In this document: one piece after another, positions 1 to 8,353 of the stretch
How positions within the stretch are numbered: position 1 is the stretch's first letter
Layout of the letters: each line of letters starts with the position of its first letter
NCBI GenBank assembly: GCA_964472785.1
Contig: CAYYMH010000027.1
Coordinates: forward strand, 1-52,044
Length of the DNA: 52,044 nucleotides
Source of the DNA: CAYYMH01 sp964472785
GTDB lineage: Bacteria; Zhuqueibacterota; Zhuqueibacteria; Thermofontimicrobiales; Thermofontimicrobiaceae
Direction of reading: 5' to 3'
Translations under genes and position numbers: made by a program
The notes under the pieces: model-generated
The model's input: the letters and a program-made list of their open reading frames with translations, nothing else
What the model was told of the DNA's origin: nothing
The model's database searches: none

Positions 1-219
1 ATTAAAGTCCGCTGCAACGGCAGCGACAAACACGTGAACGAAATCAATTTAGACAAAGTGCTGGAAGGCACCACCATCGCCCGCTTCACCACGGATCTGC
101 CTGCGTCTTACGAGCTGCAGAGCCGCTACGTGCTGCGCTGTCAAAAATGCACCGAGGATGTGATCGTGACGCGGGAGATGATTGAGGATTTTCGGAGGAG
201 GCAGGGGGAGGGTGATTAG
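1..219 (+). CDS. C-terminal part of an unknown protein with a CxxC motif (5' truncated by window edge)
   Basis: The reading frame is open from the first base, so the gene starts upstream; a GTG at 34 is probably internal because the codons before it read as sensible protein. The visible 72 residues end in a charged tail rich in Arg and Gly. A Cys near the start (VRCNG) and a later LRCQKC motif could form part of a zinc ribbon. I do not recognise a family. Nothing upstream can be seen, so operon context is unknown. Confidence 0.5.
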   Translation: MKVRCNGSDKHVNEINLDKVLEGTTIARFTTDLPASYELQSRYVLRCQKCTEDVIVTREMIEDFRRRQGEGD

Positions 220-239
220 GGTTAGTGGGGATTTAGAAT

Positions 240-380
240 AGTTTACATCCCCCCTTGATCCCCCCTTCGAAGGGGGGAAATACGCCAGTTCTCCTTCAAA
301 AGGGGGGAAATGATAGGGTTCCACTTCGACGTGGGGAATGAGAAAGTCCCTCCGCCAGCTGGCGGAGGGATTTAGGGGGA
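240..380. repeat. Patch of short palindromic repeats
   Basis: This non-coding patch holds a perfect 18-bp palindrome at 260-277 (six C, TTCGAA, six G) and a perfect 22-bp palindrome at 348-369 centred on CAGCTG with CCCTCCG arms. Partial copies of the C-rich motif lie between them (around 290-308). This is the look of dispersed REP-like intergenic repeats. The hairpins could also protect or terminate the transcript of the upstream gene, but no T-run follows. Confidence 0.7.
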
Positions 381-409
381 TGTCCATAACACAAAAAAAG
401 GAAAACAAA

Positions 410-859
410 ATGCCCGATCAAAACGAAATTATTTATGACAGCCCGCCCGCTGCACCGGACGACCCGTTCTGGCTGGAGCAGGGGCAGAGAATGGTCACGG
501 AATCGCTGGCATCAGTTCGGTCTGCTGCGACCGCGTTGATTTCTGCGCTGGGAGTGATCAAAGCGATTTATTTGGGAATTCTGGGATTTGCCAAATTTAT
601 TCCGGAGGACTGGGCGGTTTGGTACAAAGGATTGTTCGTCCTGCCGCTGTTAGTGTGGCTGATTGCGCTCTATTTTTGCGTGCAGGTGGTGATGACCCGA
701 AAGCTGACGATTTACCTTCACGCGCCGGATAATATCAAGCAGACAGCGGAAAAGCTGATTATTGAAAAACAAAAATTTCTGGAACGTGGTTACTGGTTGT
801 TAGAGACGGGACTGGTTTTAGCGTTTGCGCTGCTCATAATCAGGATACAAATCGCTTGA
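410..859 (+). CDS. Small integral membrane protein of unknown function
   Basis: This encodes 149 residues from the ATG at 410, chosen because a purine-rich AAAGGA lies just upstream; the longer reading frame from 338 runs through the palindromic repeat patch and is unlikely to be translated. The N-terminal third is hydrophilic and acidic. Two hydrophobic stretches follow in the middle (about residues 38-60 and 72-95) and one at the C-terminus (about 128-148), suggesting three membrane segments. No family recognised. The next gene is convergent. Confidence 0.6.
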   Translation: MPDQNEIIYDSPPAAPDDPFWLEQGQRMVTESLASVRSAATALISALGVIKAIYLGILGFAKFIPEDWAVWYKGLFVLPLLVWLIALYFCVQVVMTRKLTIYLHAPDNIKQTAEKLIIEKQKFLERGYWLLETGLVLAFALLIIRIQIA

Positions 860-886
860 AGCGATTCAAAAAAGCATGTTAACTCT

Positions 887-1423
887 CTAAAACGCAATCC
901 ACACACCGGTGTGCGCGCTCACCAAACCAATCGCTAATCCCACCATCACATCCATCGGATAGTGCACGCCAAGATACACCCGCGAAAATCCTACCAGTGA
1001 CGCCCAACTGAAAAAGAGCCATTTGAGTTGCGGGAAGGCGACACTCAGCAGGGTTGCCATCAGAAATGCGGCGGCGGTGTGACCGGAGGGGAAACTGTAC
1101 TTATCCGGCGGTGCGATCAGTCGGATCACACCGGTAACATATTCGAACGGACGGGCACGTTTTACCTTTTGTTTGATCAACTTATGAGCCGGCAGTTCGA
1201 TCAAAAATGCGATCACTCCCGCCCAGAGCAGTTGGTGGGCAAGCGGATTTTTCCAGAAAATCAGAAACACACCGAAAACCGGATACAAATAACCGTCCCC
1301 GCTGCGGGAAATCCAATAAATCATATAATCGATGTATTTCCTGCCATTCCAGCCAAAAATCAGGTTAAAGAAAAAAATATCAAAACTTGAGAAAGATTCT
1401 CTGAAAAATCGAATCATGGGCAC
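887..1423 (-). CDS. PAP2-family membrane phosphatase
   Basis: This is a 178-residue PAP2 (type 2 phosphatidic acid phosphatase) family protein. All three signature motifs are visible: K84-x6-R91-P92, P112-S113-G114-H115, and S147-R148 with H154 and D158 in the SRVYLGVHYPMD stretch. His115 and His154 are the expected catalytic pair. Several hydrophobic segments surround them. Members dephosphorylate lipid phosphates such as undecaprenyl pyrophosphate, phosphatidylglycerol phosphate or lipid A. It lies 21 bp downstream of the NeuB-type gene on the same strand and is probably the last gene of that operon, which suggests recycling of a lipid carrier during glycan assembly. The exact substrate cannot be told from sequence. 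Confidence 0.88.
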   Translation of the reverse strand: MPMIRFFRESFSSFDIFFFNLIFGWNGRKYIDYMIYWISRSGDGYLYPVFGVFLIFWKNPLAHQLLWAGVIAFLIELPAHKLIKQKVKRARPFEYVTGVIRLIAPPDKYSFPSGHTAAAFLMATLLSVAFPQLKWLFFSWASLVGFSRVYLGVHYPMDVMVGLAIGLVSAHTGVWIAF

Positions 1424-1444
1424 ATCTCCCTGTTTTATGAAATC

Positions 1445-2935
1445 CTACCAATCTTCGAGGATTGTTTTGCGCTGCATCAAGTCCAGATTTCGGACATACT
1501 CATCGTCATAATAAGAATCACCCTTGATGTGGGTCGTGGAAATTTCTTCGATAATGGCGCCATTTACCGAAGTGAAACTATGTTTGACCCTTGGCTCGAC
1601 TAACTGGCTATCACCCGGTTTTAATTTCATAGTTTTTCCGCCGTTCAATTTAATTTCCAAATCTCCCCACAGCAGTTGAAACGTTTCTTCTTTTTTCTTA
1701 TGCAAATGTGTGGGATGTTTTTGTCCCGGCATCACGATGATGAGCTTTTTGCAATAGCTCCGGTTGACAATATTCACAATGACCGCACCATATTGGCGAA
1801 TTTGTTCAATCCCGTAGTGATGAGATAATTCAATAGTGAAATTTTTATTGACCACAATATTGGCTTCGTACAACATCCCTTTGATATCATGGATCACTTC
1901 CCGCAGCATAAAAATTTTATTAAATGATCTTTTTTCATTTATTGCTTCATCTTTTTTGTAATCTCTCGAAGCCACCAGAGATTGGTGATAGTCGGCAGCA
2001 GAAGTCTGATTTTCCGTACAGGGCATTGCCAAATAGATATTATCCTTGCTGATTAGCTCTCCTTTTTTAATATCAGTTTTAGCAAATACCCCGCGCATGA
2101 GGGATTTGAGTGAATCGATCTCTGCCTGAGACACCCGCTTGTCTTCCGAATTGCCACAAATCTTGAATGTTTTCACCGCACTTTCCACCCATTTTTCTGT
2201 CTGCTGCGGATTCATTGAATATTTATTCAACTTAATGGTATCGGTTTCCACACCGACATGCCGTTCAAAAATTTTCGCTCCTTTTGAAACAAACGCTTTG
2301 ATAATATCTATCTCATCCGGGTCCTCATGACCGGAGTAACCAATCGCAATATAGGGAAATCTTCGGATTAATTTTGAAATAAAATTGGCGTGAACCCGTT
2401 CGATTGGAGTTGGATAAAGTCCGACACAATGCAATATCGCAAATTCGACATCCCGGTGTGTTAAAAAACTAACCAGGTTATCAATGCGTCTCAGCGACAA
2501 GCCACCGGTTGAGCAGATCACCGGTCTGCGGGTTTTGGCGATTTCTTCGAGCAGGGGCCAATCGTTGGCACTGCAACTGGCGACTTTGATAATATCAATC
2601 CCATGATCCAATATGGTACTGACTGAAGCTTCATCAAAGGGCGTGCAAACAGTAATCATACCTTCATCTCTGACCGCCTGTACCATGGTTGCGAATTGTT
2701 CCGGTTCGAGTCGGGTAGATTTGAATCTGGGAATGTGTTTCACATCATCCCGGTTGACATAATCTTTATGGATAAAGGTGTCCAGATTTCTGTACTGAAA
2801 TTTTACAGCACCGTTTATCTCGTGTTTTCGGCTAATTTTTCCCATTTCGCGAATAATTTTCAGCCCATGGTCCACATCGCCTTGGTGATTATTCGCCATT
2901 TCAAAGATAAAAAGATTTTCAAATAATTTGTTCAT
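1445..2935 (-). CDS. NeuB-type nonulosonic acid synthase with SAF domain and C-terminal cupin
   Basis: The 496 residues carry three modules. Residues 1-260 form the NeuB TIM barrel, with the family landmarks EMANNHQGD, KFQ, CTPFDE, KVAS, STGG, YPTP, GYSGHE and ERHV. Residues about 280-345 look like an antifreeze/SAF domain (DIKKGELISKDNI). The last 130 or so residues form a cupin with HLHKKKEE and an H near VEPRVKH as likely metal ligands. NeuB enzymes condense phosphoenolpyruvate with an N-acetylated hexose (or its 6-phosphate) to give sialic, legionaminic or pseudaminic acid. Stand-alone NeuB is about 340-350 residues, so the cupin is an addition that might isomerise or bind the sugar (inference). 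Flanked by a HAD phosphatase and a cytidylyltransferase. Confidence 0.87.
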   Translation of the reverse strand: MNKLFENLFIFEMANNHQGDVDHGLKIIREMGKISRKHEINGAVKFQYRNLDTFIHKDYVNRDDVKHIPRFKSTRLEPEQFATMVQAVRDEGMITVCTPFDEASVSTILDHGIDIIKVASCSANDWPLLEEIAKTRRPVICSTGGLSLRRIDNLVSFLTHRDVEFAILHCVGLYPTPIERVHANFISKLIRRFPYIAIGYSGHEDPDEIDIIKAFVSKGAKIFERHVGVETDTIKLNKYSMNPQQTEKWVESAVKTFKICGNSEDKRVSQAEIDSLKSLMRGVFAKTDIKKGELISKDNIYLAMPCTENQTSAADYHQSLVASRDYKKDEAINEKRSFNKIFMLREVIHDIKGMLYEANIVVNKNFTIELSHHYGIEQIRQYGAVIVNIVNRSYCKKLIIVMPGQKHPTHLHKKKEETFQLLWGDLEIKLNGGKTMKLKPGDSQLVEPRVKHSFTSVNGAIIEEISTTHIKGDSYYDDEYVRNLDLMQRKTILEDW

Positions 2936-2955
2936 TTTTCACCACCCTGTTAAAT

Positions 2956-3279
2956 TTATTTATCAATAAACTGTTTAATAATGTCATCGAATGTTGTCAT
3001 TCTATCATCAATGTAAAAATCAGCCGCCGGTTTACCAAAGTATAATTCATGATATTTTAATCCGGCTCGTTTTAACTGGTCGATGGTCTTTTGCTTCCAA
3101 TCAATTTTTGTGACAAAACCCCGGGCGGTGTATAAAATAATGTAATGCCCTGCGTCATAAAGTTGATTGATCACATTGACGTTTTCGTAAATCGGTTCGG
3201 ATTTATGATAGTCATTCCCCGGGACTAATCCCATAATCACGCCATCTACATCAAAGCAAAATGTCTTTTTATATTCCAT
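2956..3279 (-). CDS. Small HAD-family phosphatase of the nonulosonate operon
   Basis: This compact HAD hydrolase has 107 residues. The nucleophile motif FDVDGV is near the N-terminus, a YTARG motif (HAD motif II) in the middle, and GKPAADFYIDDR supplies the Lys and acidic pair of motifs III and IV. It has no room for a large cap domain, so a small phosphosugar substrate is likely. The gene begins immediately before the stop of the cytidylyltransferase gene upstream and ends 20 bp before the NeuB-type gene. Known nonulosonate pathways often need removal of a 9-phosphate after the NeuB step, and that is the natural role here (inference from context). Similar proteins are annotated as capsule biosynthesis phosphatases. 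Confidence 0.82.
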   Translation of the reverse strand: MEYKKTFCFDVDGVIMGLVPGNDYHKSEPIYENVNVINQLYDAGHYIILYTARGFVTKIDWKQKTIDQLKRAGLKYHELYFGKPAADFYIDDRMTTFDDIIKQFIDK

Positions 3280-3984
3280 TTATTTCACCTTTTTCAAATA
3301 CCTTCGTGCGCTCTTCAATTCGTCTTTTGTATCAATATCAAATAATTCGTTCATCACATAGCCGTGGATTCGTTCGCCGGTCATGGATTTTTTCTTTAAA
3401 ATCACCTCCGTTCTCACCACATCAATACTTGCATTTTGCAAAAAAGCCTGGGGCAAAGCCTGTCTCGGAGCATTGAATGCCTCTTTGATATCACATTCAG
3501 CCACCGGCTTCAGCATTCCCTCACTATCCCGAAACCACATTTTAAAGGGCGTAACAGGTGCGGCGACAACAGAGCGCACCGAATCCAAACGCTCATCTTT
3601 AATCAAAATGTCAATCATTCGATCAATATCTGCTGGCGTCCGAATCGGATTCGTCGGACGCAGATGGACACAAATATCCGGCTGATAATTTTCATTTTCC
3701 ATCAGCCAAGATAGCGCATGTTGGAACACCTCCAAATCTGTGGAAAAATCTTCAGCAAACTGCTGCGGACGAATAAATGGTGTTTCAGCACCAAAAGCAC
3801 GCGCTATCTTTGCATATTTCTGACTGTCCGTACTGACAACAACCCGATTGATCAATTTTGACTGAAGTGCATGTTCAATGGAATATGCGATCAACGGCTT
3901 ACGGTTGATCATTCTGATATTTTTGTCTTTGATCGTTTTTGAGCCACTTCGTGCCGGTATGAGGGCCAATACTTTATTTTGCAT
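3280..3984 (-). CDS. Acylneuraminate (CMP-nonulosonate) cytidylyltransferase
   Basis: This 234-residue protein belongs to the CMP-NeuAc synthetase / KdsB-like nucleotidyltransferase family. The N-terminus has the family signature IPARSGSKTIKDKNI, followed by RKPLIAYSIEHAL, VVVSTDS, and the HLRPTNPIR stretch used for nucleotide and metal binding. Length is normal. It would activate the nine-carbon sugar with CTP before transfer to a glycan. It is the first gene of the minus-strand operon (cytidylyltransferase, HAD phosphatase, synthase-cupin, PAP2), with no gap to the next gene. The exact sugar (sialic, legionaminic, pseudaminic or another) is not resolved by sequence alone. Confidence 0.88.
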   Translation of the reverse strand: MQNKVLALIPARSGSKTIKDKNIRMINRKPLIAYSIEHALQSKLINRVVVSTDSQKYAKIARAFGAETPFIRPQQFAEDFSTDLEVFQHALSWLMENENYQPDICVHLRPTNPIRTPADIDRMIDILIKDERLDSVRSVVAAPVTPFKMWFRDSEGMLKPVAECDIKEAFNAPRQALPQAFLQNASIDVVRTEVILKKKSMTGERIHGYVMNELFDIDTKDELKSARRYLKKVK

Positions 3985-4011
3985 TTAGAAATCTGTTCCG
4001 TTTTAATGTCT

Positions 4012-4040
4012 AATATTTGTTTTCAGTTATCAAATGTAAA
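4012..4040 (-). promoter_or_regulatory. Candidate promoter of the nonulosonate operon
   Basis: On the minus strand TTTACA (4040-4035) is separated by exactly 17 bp from AATATT (4017-4012), 28 bp before the start of the cytidylyltransferase gene. The -10 is a poor match, but spacing agrees with stronger promoters elsewhere in the window. Confidence 0.4.
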
Positions 4041-4345
4041 CTCATTAAATTAACAAACCGTGAAATCTAAATTAAGAACTCATAACATTATTGTTACCGT
4101 CATATTACAAACCGAATTTTCATTCATAAAACACCCTCAGCAGATATTTTGTAACGATGATGTAACAAACATCTCATTGATCTGTAACTTATATTGATTA
4201 TAATTTTATCGGTTAAATTGTCAATTTAATTTTATTAACTGACGCGTTTGCAAATTGGCTTTTTTTAAATGCAGAATTTCAGATTAGAAAATTGCAACCT
4301 AACAAGAATGGAATTTCTAAATTGTGTAAAAAACACCGGGGAATT
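4041..4345. other. AT-rich divergent intergenic region
   Basis: This stretch lies between the divergent cytidylyltransferase operon (minus) and the glycosyltransferase at 4346 (plus). It is AT-rich and contains a TATATT at 4190-4195 without a good -35 partner. I see no gene, repeat or strong hairpin in it. Confidence 0.4.
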
Positions 4346-5302
4346 ATGAAGAAGAAAAAAATTCTTTTTATATGCGGCTCTCTGAATCAAACGACGATTA
4401 TGTACAAAATCTATCAGCACCTCAAAGATTATGATGCTTATTTTACGCCATATTATGGTGACGGATTTGTTCAGTATTTAGCTGAAAACGGTCTTTTGGA
4501 TTTCACAATTTTAGGTGGAAGAGCAAGGCAACGAACAGAGCGTTTTTTTACAGAAAAAAAGTTAAATATGGACTATGGGGGGAAAAAATTCAACTATGAC
4601 CTCGTTGTTGCCTGTCAGGATTTATTTGTGCCCGATAATATAAAGGATAAAAACATCGTCCTTGTGCAAGAAGGCATGACAGTTCCTGAAAATGTGGTTT
4701 ATCACCTGGTTAAAAATCTTAACCTCCCCAGATATTTAGCGAACACTTCAATGACCGGTCTGTCCGATAATTATCATAAATTTTGTGTTGCATCAGATGG
4801 CTTCAAGGAATTGTTTATTAAAAAAGGGGTGAATCCCGAGAAACTAATCGTTACCGGAATACCAAATTTTGACGATGTAAAAAAATATAAAAATAATAAT
4901 TTTCCACATAAAAGCTATGTGCTGGCAGCGACATCTCACTTACGCGAAACTTACAAATATGAGGACAGAAAAGGATTTATTCGGAAAGTAAAGTCGATTG
5001 CAAATGGGAAAGAGGTTATTTTTAAGCTTCACCCAAATGAAAAATTTGACAGAGCGATTCGTGAAATAAAAAAGTATGCACCGGATAGCCACATTTATAC
5101 AGAAGGAAATACCAATCACATGATTGCCAACTGCGATAGTCTGGTAACCAAATATTCGTCTGTCGTTTTAATCGCACAGGCATTGGGCAAATTGGTGTAT
5201 TCGGACCTGGATGCGAATCTGTTAAAAAGGTTATCACCTGTGCAAAATGATGGTCGATCGGCTAAAAATATTGCAGCGGTTTGTAAAAAATATTTAGCTT
5301 GA
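4346..5302 (+). CDS. GT-B-like glycosyltransferase, possibly nonulosonic acid transferase
   Basis: This encodes 318 residues from the ATG at 4346, preceded by CGGGGA; the longer frame from a TTG at 4292 adds residues without a ribosome site. The N-terminus (KKKKILFICGSLNQTT) looks like the start of a Rossmann-type GT-B domain. Later motifs are VQEG near residue 110, FKLHPNE near 230 and KYSSVV near 270. An (E/D)-G motif, an HP motif and an SS motif in that order are a hallmark of bacterial sialyl- and polysialyltransferases, but CDP-glycerol transferases share similar HP and SS patches. Being divergent from a CMP-nonulosonate operon supports a transferase for that sugar (inference). No membrane segment is seen. 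Confidence 0.6.
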   Translation: MKKKKILFICGSLNQTTIMYKIYQHLKDYDAYFTPYYGDGFVQYLAENGLLDFTILGGRARQRTERFFTEKKLNMDYGGKKFNYDLVVACQDLFVPDNIKDKNIVLVQEGMTVPENVVYHLVKNLNLPRYLANTSMTGLSDNYHKFCVASDGFKELFIKKGVNPEKLIVTGIPNFDDVKKYKNNNFPHKSYVLAATSHLRETYKYEDRKGFIRKVKSIANGKEVIFKLHPNEKFDRAIREIKKYAPDSHIYTEGNTNHMIANCDSLVTKYSSVVLIAQALGKLVYSDLDANLLKRLSPVQNDGRSAKNIAAVCKKYLA

Positions 5303-5422
5303 TTTTTTTAATTAAGTGAAATCCCTCCCTTTATCCATTGCCGTTAGCAAATCACACACAGAAACAAGCGGATTCCCGTGGCGACAAAATATCACTATTT
5401 TGATTCAGGGAGATGTATGCCT

Positions 5423-6502
5423 TTACAAAGACTCAGCAGGGATTAGCCGGGATTGTTGATAAACTCTCTTTCTTATTTTTTGAATGCTGTACAAAATAAT
5501 CAGTAACAAAATTCCGGTCGCCAATAATCCATAAAATGCTAAAAAACGCCATCCGGCAGTTATCATACCGATGGTTTCATCAGGCAGGACAGTTTGAAAG
5601 ATAAAATAAAATGAAGCCTCGGCCCCACCAGCAGCTCCGGGAGTCGGAATAAAGACAGCTAATGTAAAAACCAACCATTGGAGCACAAAGAACAAAATCG
5701 GTTTGACCGATAAACCCAGGCTAGCCGACAGCGCCGTAATAACAGAATAGCGACACACCCATTGAATACCAGTTAAAATTGTGGTAAGTAAAAACCGCAG
5801 CTTTCCTTTCTTTATAATAATGATGTAAGCTGATTTAAACTCGCCCCAAACTGATTTCAATTTAATCCATATTTTCTGCCAAAAGGGTGAATGGATTTTT
5901 GATCTTTCAGCTTTAAATTTTCGACTTGATATAATTTTAAAAAAAATGAATGCAGCCAAAATTAAAATGATGGAAATTAAAATCAGGATAAAAACAGAAT
6001 CATAAAGTCGTTGAAAAAAAGAGTTGATGAAAGGCATCTTCCAGATTGAAGAGATAAAGATGGCTATTGGCATTATTGTAACGAAAAATACGCTATCTTC
6101 CAAACTCGCGATTGATGCAATGGAAATGGCTGCTCCCGGCTTGATTCTTTTTTCAATCAATAGGCCTATTTTGATCGGTGCACCACCAATCGCTGTGGGG
6201 CTAATGGACGCTCCCAATTCACTAATAACAACAATCTTTAACACTTCGATGATCGTAAGTTTCTTTCCGAAAAACCGGGTCCAGATGAGTAATCGACCGA
6301 CATTAGTAAACCAGGGAATAACAATTAACAGGACAGCCAACAGGAAATAAAGTGTGGAAAAATTTAGCAAGTAATCAAAAGTGCTTTCTTCCCGCGTGAA
6401 AATCATGAAGGTCAAATTAACAAGAATACCAATTGGGATAATGATTAATGCTCTTTTTAATATTTTGGAGAGATTCATGTTTTTGTTATTCGCCCTTAGC
6501 AT
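5423..6502 (-). CDS. YbhN/UPF0104-type (lysylphosphatidylglycerol synthase TM-region family) membrane protein
   Basis: This 359-residue polytopic protein has about eight hydrophobic segments. The ELGASISPTAIGGAPIK stretch after the second or third segment and FIPTPGAAGGAEASF near residue 300 are typical of the UPF0104 / MprF N-terminal flippase-like family. Such proteins are thought to move lipids or lipid-linked sugars across the inner membrane. The start could be the ATG at 6502 or one eight codons later at 6478; neither has a clear ribosome site. The gene is convergent with the glycosyltransferase at 4346, with 120 featureless bases between them. A role in surface glycan or lipid export fits but is not proven. 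Confidence 0.8.
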   Translation of the reverse strand: MLRANNKNMNLSKILKRALIIIPIGILVNLTFMIFTREESTFDYLLNFSTLYFLLAVLLIVIPWFTNVGRLLIWTRFFGKKLTIIEVLKIVVISELGASISPTAIGGAPIKIGLLIEKRIKPGAAISIASIASLEDSVFFVTIMPIAIFISSIWKMPFINSFFQRLYDSVFILILISIILILAAFIFFKIISSRKFKAERSKIHSPFWQKIWIKLKSVWGEFKSAYIIIIKKGKLRFLLTTILTGIQWVCRYSVITALSASLGLSVKPILFFVLQWLVFTLAVFIPTPGAAGGAEASFYFIFQTVLPDETIGMITAGWRFLAFYGLLATGILLLIILYSIQKIRKRVYQQSRLIPAESL

Positions 6503-6911
6503 TTCAACTTCTGTCCATTATTTTAATTTCGACTGCTTCAAATCAAAAACAGAAATTTAAATATTTGTGCATTTAGTATTTTTTTACAACGAAGATAGAG
6601 GTTTCACCTTACAGCAAGATTACACAAAAATTACAATTTGCTGACAAAATACAAGTCAAGTCGGTTAGATTATTAATTTATCCAATTTAAATGATCATCG
6701 TTTATTTGAAAGAAAACACGAAGAACAAGAGTGCGGATTTGTGAAAAATGTCAAAAGTTTTGAACGGAAAAATTGTAGTTATCGAGAAGTTAATAGATTA
6801 GCGAGACTGAAAAGACGCTGGATATATGAAAAAAGCAAGCGTACAAAATCAAAATAATTCAAATAATTTCATTTTCTAAATTTTTTAATTCAAATGTTCA
6901 TATAAAACCGA
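6503..6911. other. Intergenic region without recognisable gene
   Basis: About 400 AT-rich bases lie between the YbhN-type gene and the phosphofructokinase gene, both on the minus strand. The promoter of the YbhN-type gene should lie here. A minus-strand TTGACT is present at 6659-6654 but has no convincing -10 partner. I see no gene or repeat. Confidence 0.35.
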
Positions 6912-6938
6912 TGCCTGACACTTCATCAATGCCAGGCA
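6912..6938 (-). terminator. Candidate intrinsic terminator of the phosphofructokinase gene
   Basis: The arms TGCCTGACA and TGCCAGGCA pair with one mismatch around a 9-base loop, about 20 bases past the stop codon of the phosphofructokinase gene. On the minus strand the hairpin is followed by TCGGTTTTAT, a short T-run. A weak but well-placed terminator. Confidence 0.5.
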
Positions 6939-6957
6939 ACGTATTTTAAGACAACTT

Positions 6958-8160
6958 TTAATCACTCGCCATAATAAACAGCGGCTTGGATTCAAAACTT
7001 TTGTAGAAAGGTCGCAGCCGATCCGTGTTGTAATATTTCTCCACATCGACCAATTTATTGTAACTCGTGACTACTTCGATCGGGGCGTTATCGTAGCGTC
7101 CATTATTCAAAATCGTCAATCTGCCATGGGCTCCATCCATGATTAAATCCAGCGCCAAGTTCCCATAAGCCATTGGTACAATCGAATCGATCGCGTCCGG
7201 ATCACCGCAGCGAACCAGGTAACCCAACCGCTGGTTGATGACATTGATTCGCTGTCCGTCATTTTGCTTCGGCGTTAGTTCTTTCAATTTTTCCGAAATC
7301 AAATCACCGACGCCGCCTAATTTTTTATGACCGAACATGTCCTGTTCCTGATTTTGAAATACCATCTCGCCACCTTCGAACATGGAACCCTCGGAAACCA
7401 GTACCACCGAATATTTACTCGGATTAGTAAAACGATCCTCGACGAGCAGTTCGGTCAGCCGTTCCACATTAAATTTATATTCGGGAATAACACAGCGATT
7501 GGCAGCGCCAGCCATCGTTGGCAGAAGTGCCGTAAAACCCGCATAGCGTCCGAATACTTCAATAACAAGGATTCGCTCATGCGAGCCGGCAGATGTTCGC
7601 AGACGGTGCGTCATTTCAATTGTTCGCGTCACGCAGGTGCTGAAACCGATGCAATAATCGGTACCCGGCACGTCGTTATCCATCGTTTTCGGAATAGCGA
7701 TCACTTTCACCCCTTTTCGATGGAGTTCAACGCCATAGCTTAATGTATCGTCGCCACCGATCGGAATCAGATAATCAATTTCCAGAAAATCCAAATTTTT
7801 TAGTACTTCCTCTGTTATATCATTTCGTTCATCCTGGTACTTATCTTTCAAATGGTATGGGACAAGGCCTTTGGGAACTCGACTGGGACGCGTGCGAGAT
7901 GTGTGTAAAAACGTGCCACCAGTACGACCAACCTTGTTTACCATTTCTTCCGTTAAAATCCAATAGTTACCTGAATTATCAGCATCTTTTTGGGGAATAA
8001 TATCAATCATGCCCTGCCAGCCTCTGCGAATTCCAACAACTTCGTAACCTTCCCGATTTGCTCGAATAGTGACTGCGCGTATAGCCGGATTCAATCCTGG
8101 AACGTCTCCCCCTCCGGTTAAAATTCCGATTCTTCCTTTTTTCTTTTTAACGTTTGCCAT
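6958..8160 (-). CDS. Phosphofructokinase, probably PPi-dependent
   Basis: The protein has 400 residues and belongs to the PfkA superfamily. The N-terminal GILTGGGDVPGLNPAIR binds phosphate and fructose-6-phosphate, PKTMDND (157-163) holds the catalytic Asp, and later stretches such as FGRYAGF complete the fold. Two positions diagnose the phosphate donor: residues 135-138 read GGDD where ATP enzymes have GGDG, and the residue before TMDND is Lys157-158 context PKT where E. coli has PGT. In characterised enzymes an Asp and a Lys at these positions go with pyrophosphate use, so a PPi-dependent, possibly reversible, enzyme is expected. It is monocistronic, with its own promoter and a terminator-like hairpin. 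Confidence 0.9.
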   Translation of the reverse strand: MANVKKKKGRIGILTGGGDVPGLNPAIRAVTIRANREGYEVVGIRRGWQGMIDIIPQKDADNSGNYWILTEEMVNKVGRTGGTFLHTSRTRPSRVPKGLVPYHLKDKYQDERNDITEEVLKNLDFLEIDYLIPIGGDDTLSYGVELHRKGVKVIAIPKTMDNDVPGTDYCIGFSTCVTRTIEMTHRLRTSAGSHERILVIEVFGRYAGFTALLPTMAGAANRCVIPEYKFNVERLTELLVEDRFTNPSKYSVVLVSEGSMFEGGEMVFQNQEQDMFGHKKLGGVGDLISEKLKELTPKQNDGQRINVINQRLGYLVRCGDPDAIDSIVPMAYGNLALDLIMDGAHGRLTILNNGRYDNAPIEVVTSYNKLVDVEKYYNTDRLRPFYKSFESKPLFIMASD

Positions 8161-8241
8161 AAGTAAATCTCCATATTTAATAAATTTACAATTTATTCCA
8201 AATAAATTTCAATATTTATAGTTAGCGATTATAAAGTTTCA

Positions 8242-8270
8242 AATATAAGAGTTTTCTGAATGATAGTCAA
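8242..8270 (-). promoter_or_regulatory. Promoter of the phosphofructokinase gene
   Basis: Reading the minus strand, TTGACT (8270-8265), 17 bp, then TATATT (8247-8242), about 80 bp before the start codon. The -35 box lies only 23 bp from the -35 box of the divergent promoter at 8294, so the two polymerase sites are back to back. Confidence 0.65.
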
Positions 8271-8293
8271 TGATTTTTTCAGCCATTTTTTTA

Positions 8294-8322
8294 TTGACTT
8301 TTTGTCAGTGGACTTGTATATT
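8294..8322 (+). promoter_or_regulatory. Promoter of the membrane protein gene at 8354
   Basis: TTGACT (8294-8299), 17 bp, TATATT (8317-8322). Transcription would begin close to the ATG at 8354, leaving a leader of roughly 25 bases. Confidence 0.65.
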
Positions 8323-8353
8323 TAAAAGAATTTAAAAGTTTTGGAGTCCAGTA

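Noticed and set aside
240..380. CRISPR array
   Set aside because: The repeats are palindromic, irregularly spaced and without unique spacers of even length. No CRISPR-like array is found elsewhere in the window.
49..408. Minus-strand reading frame of 119 codons
   Set aside because: It runs through the palindromic repeats and opposite a real truncated gene; it has no ribosome site and low-complexity content.
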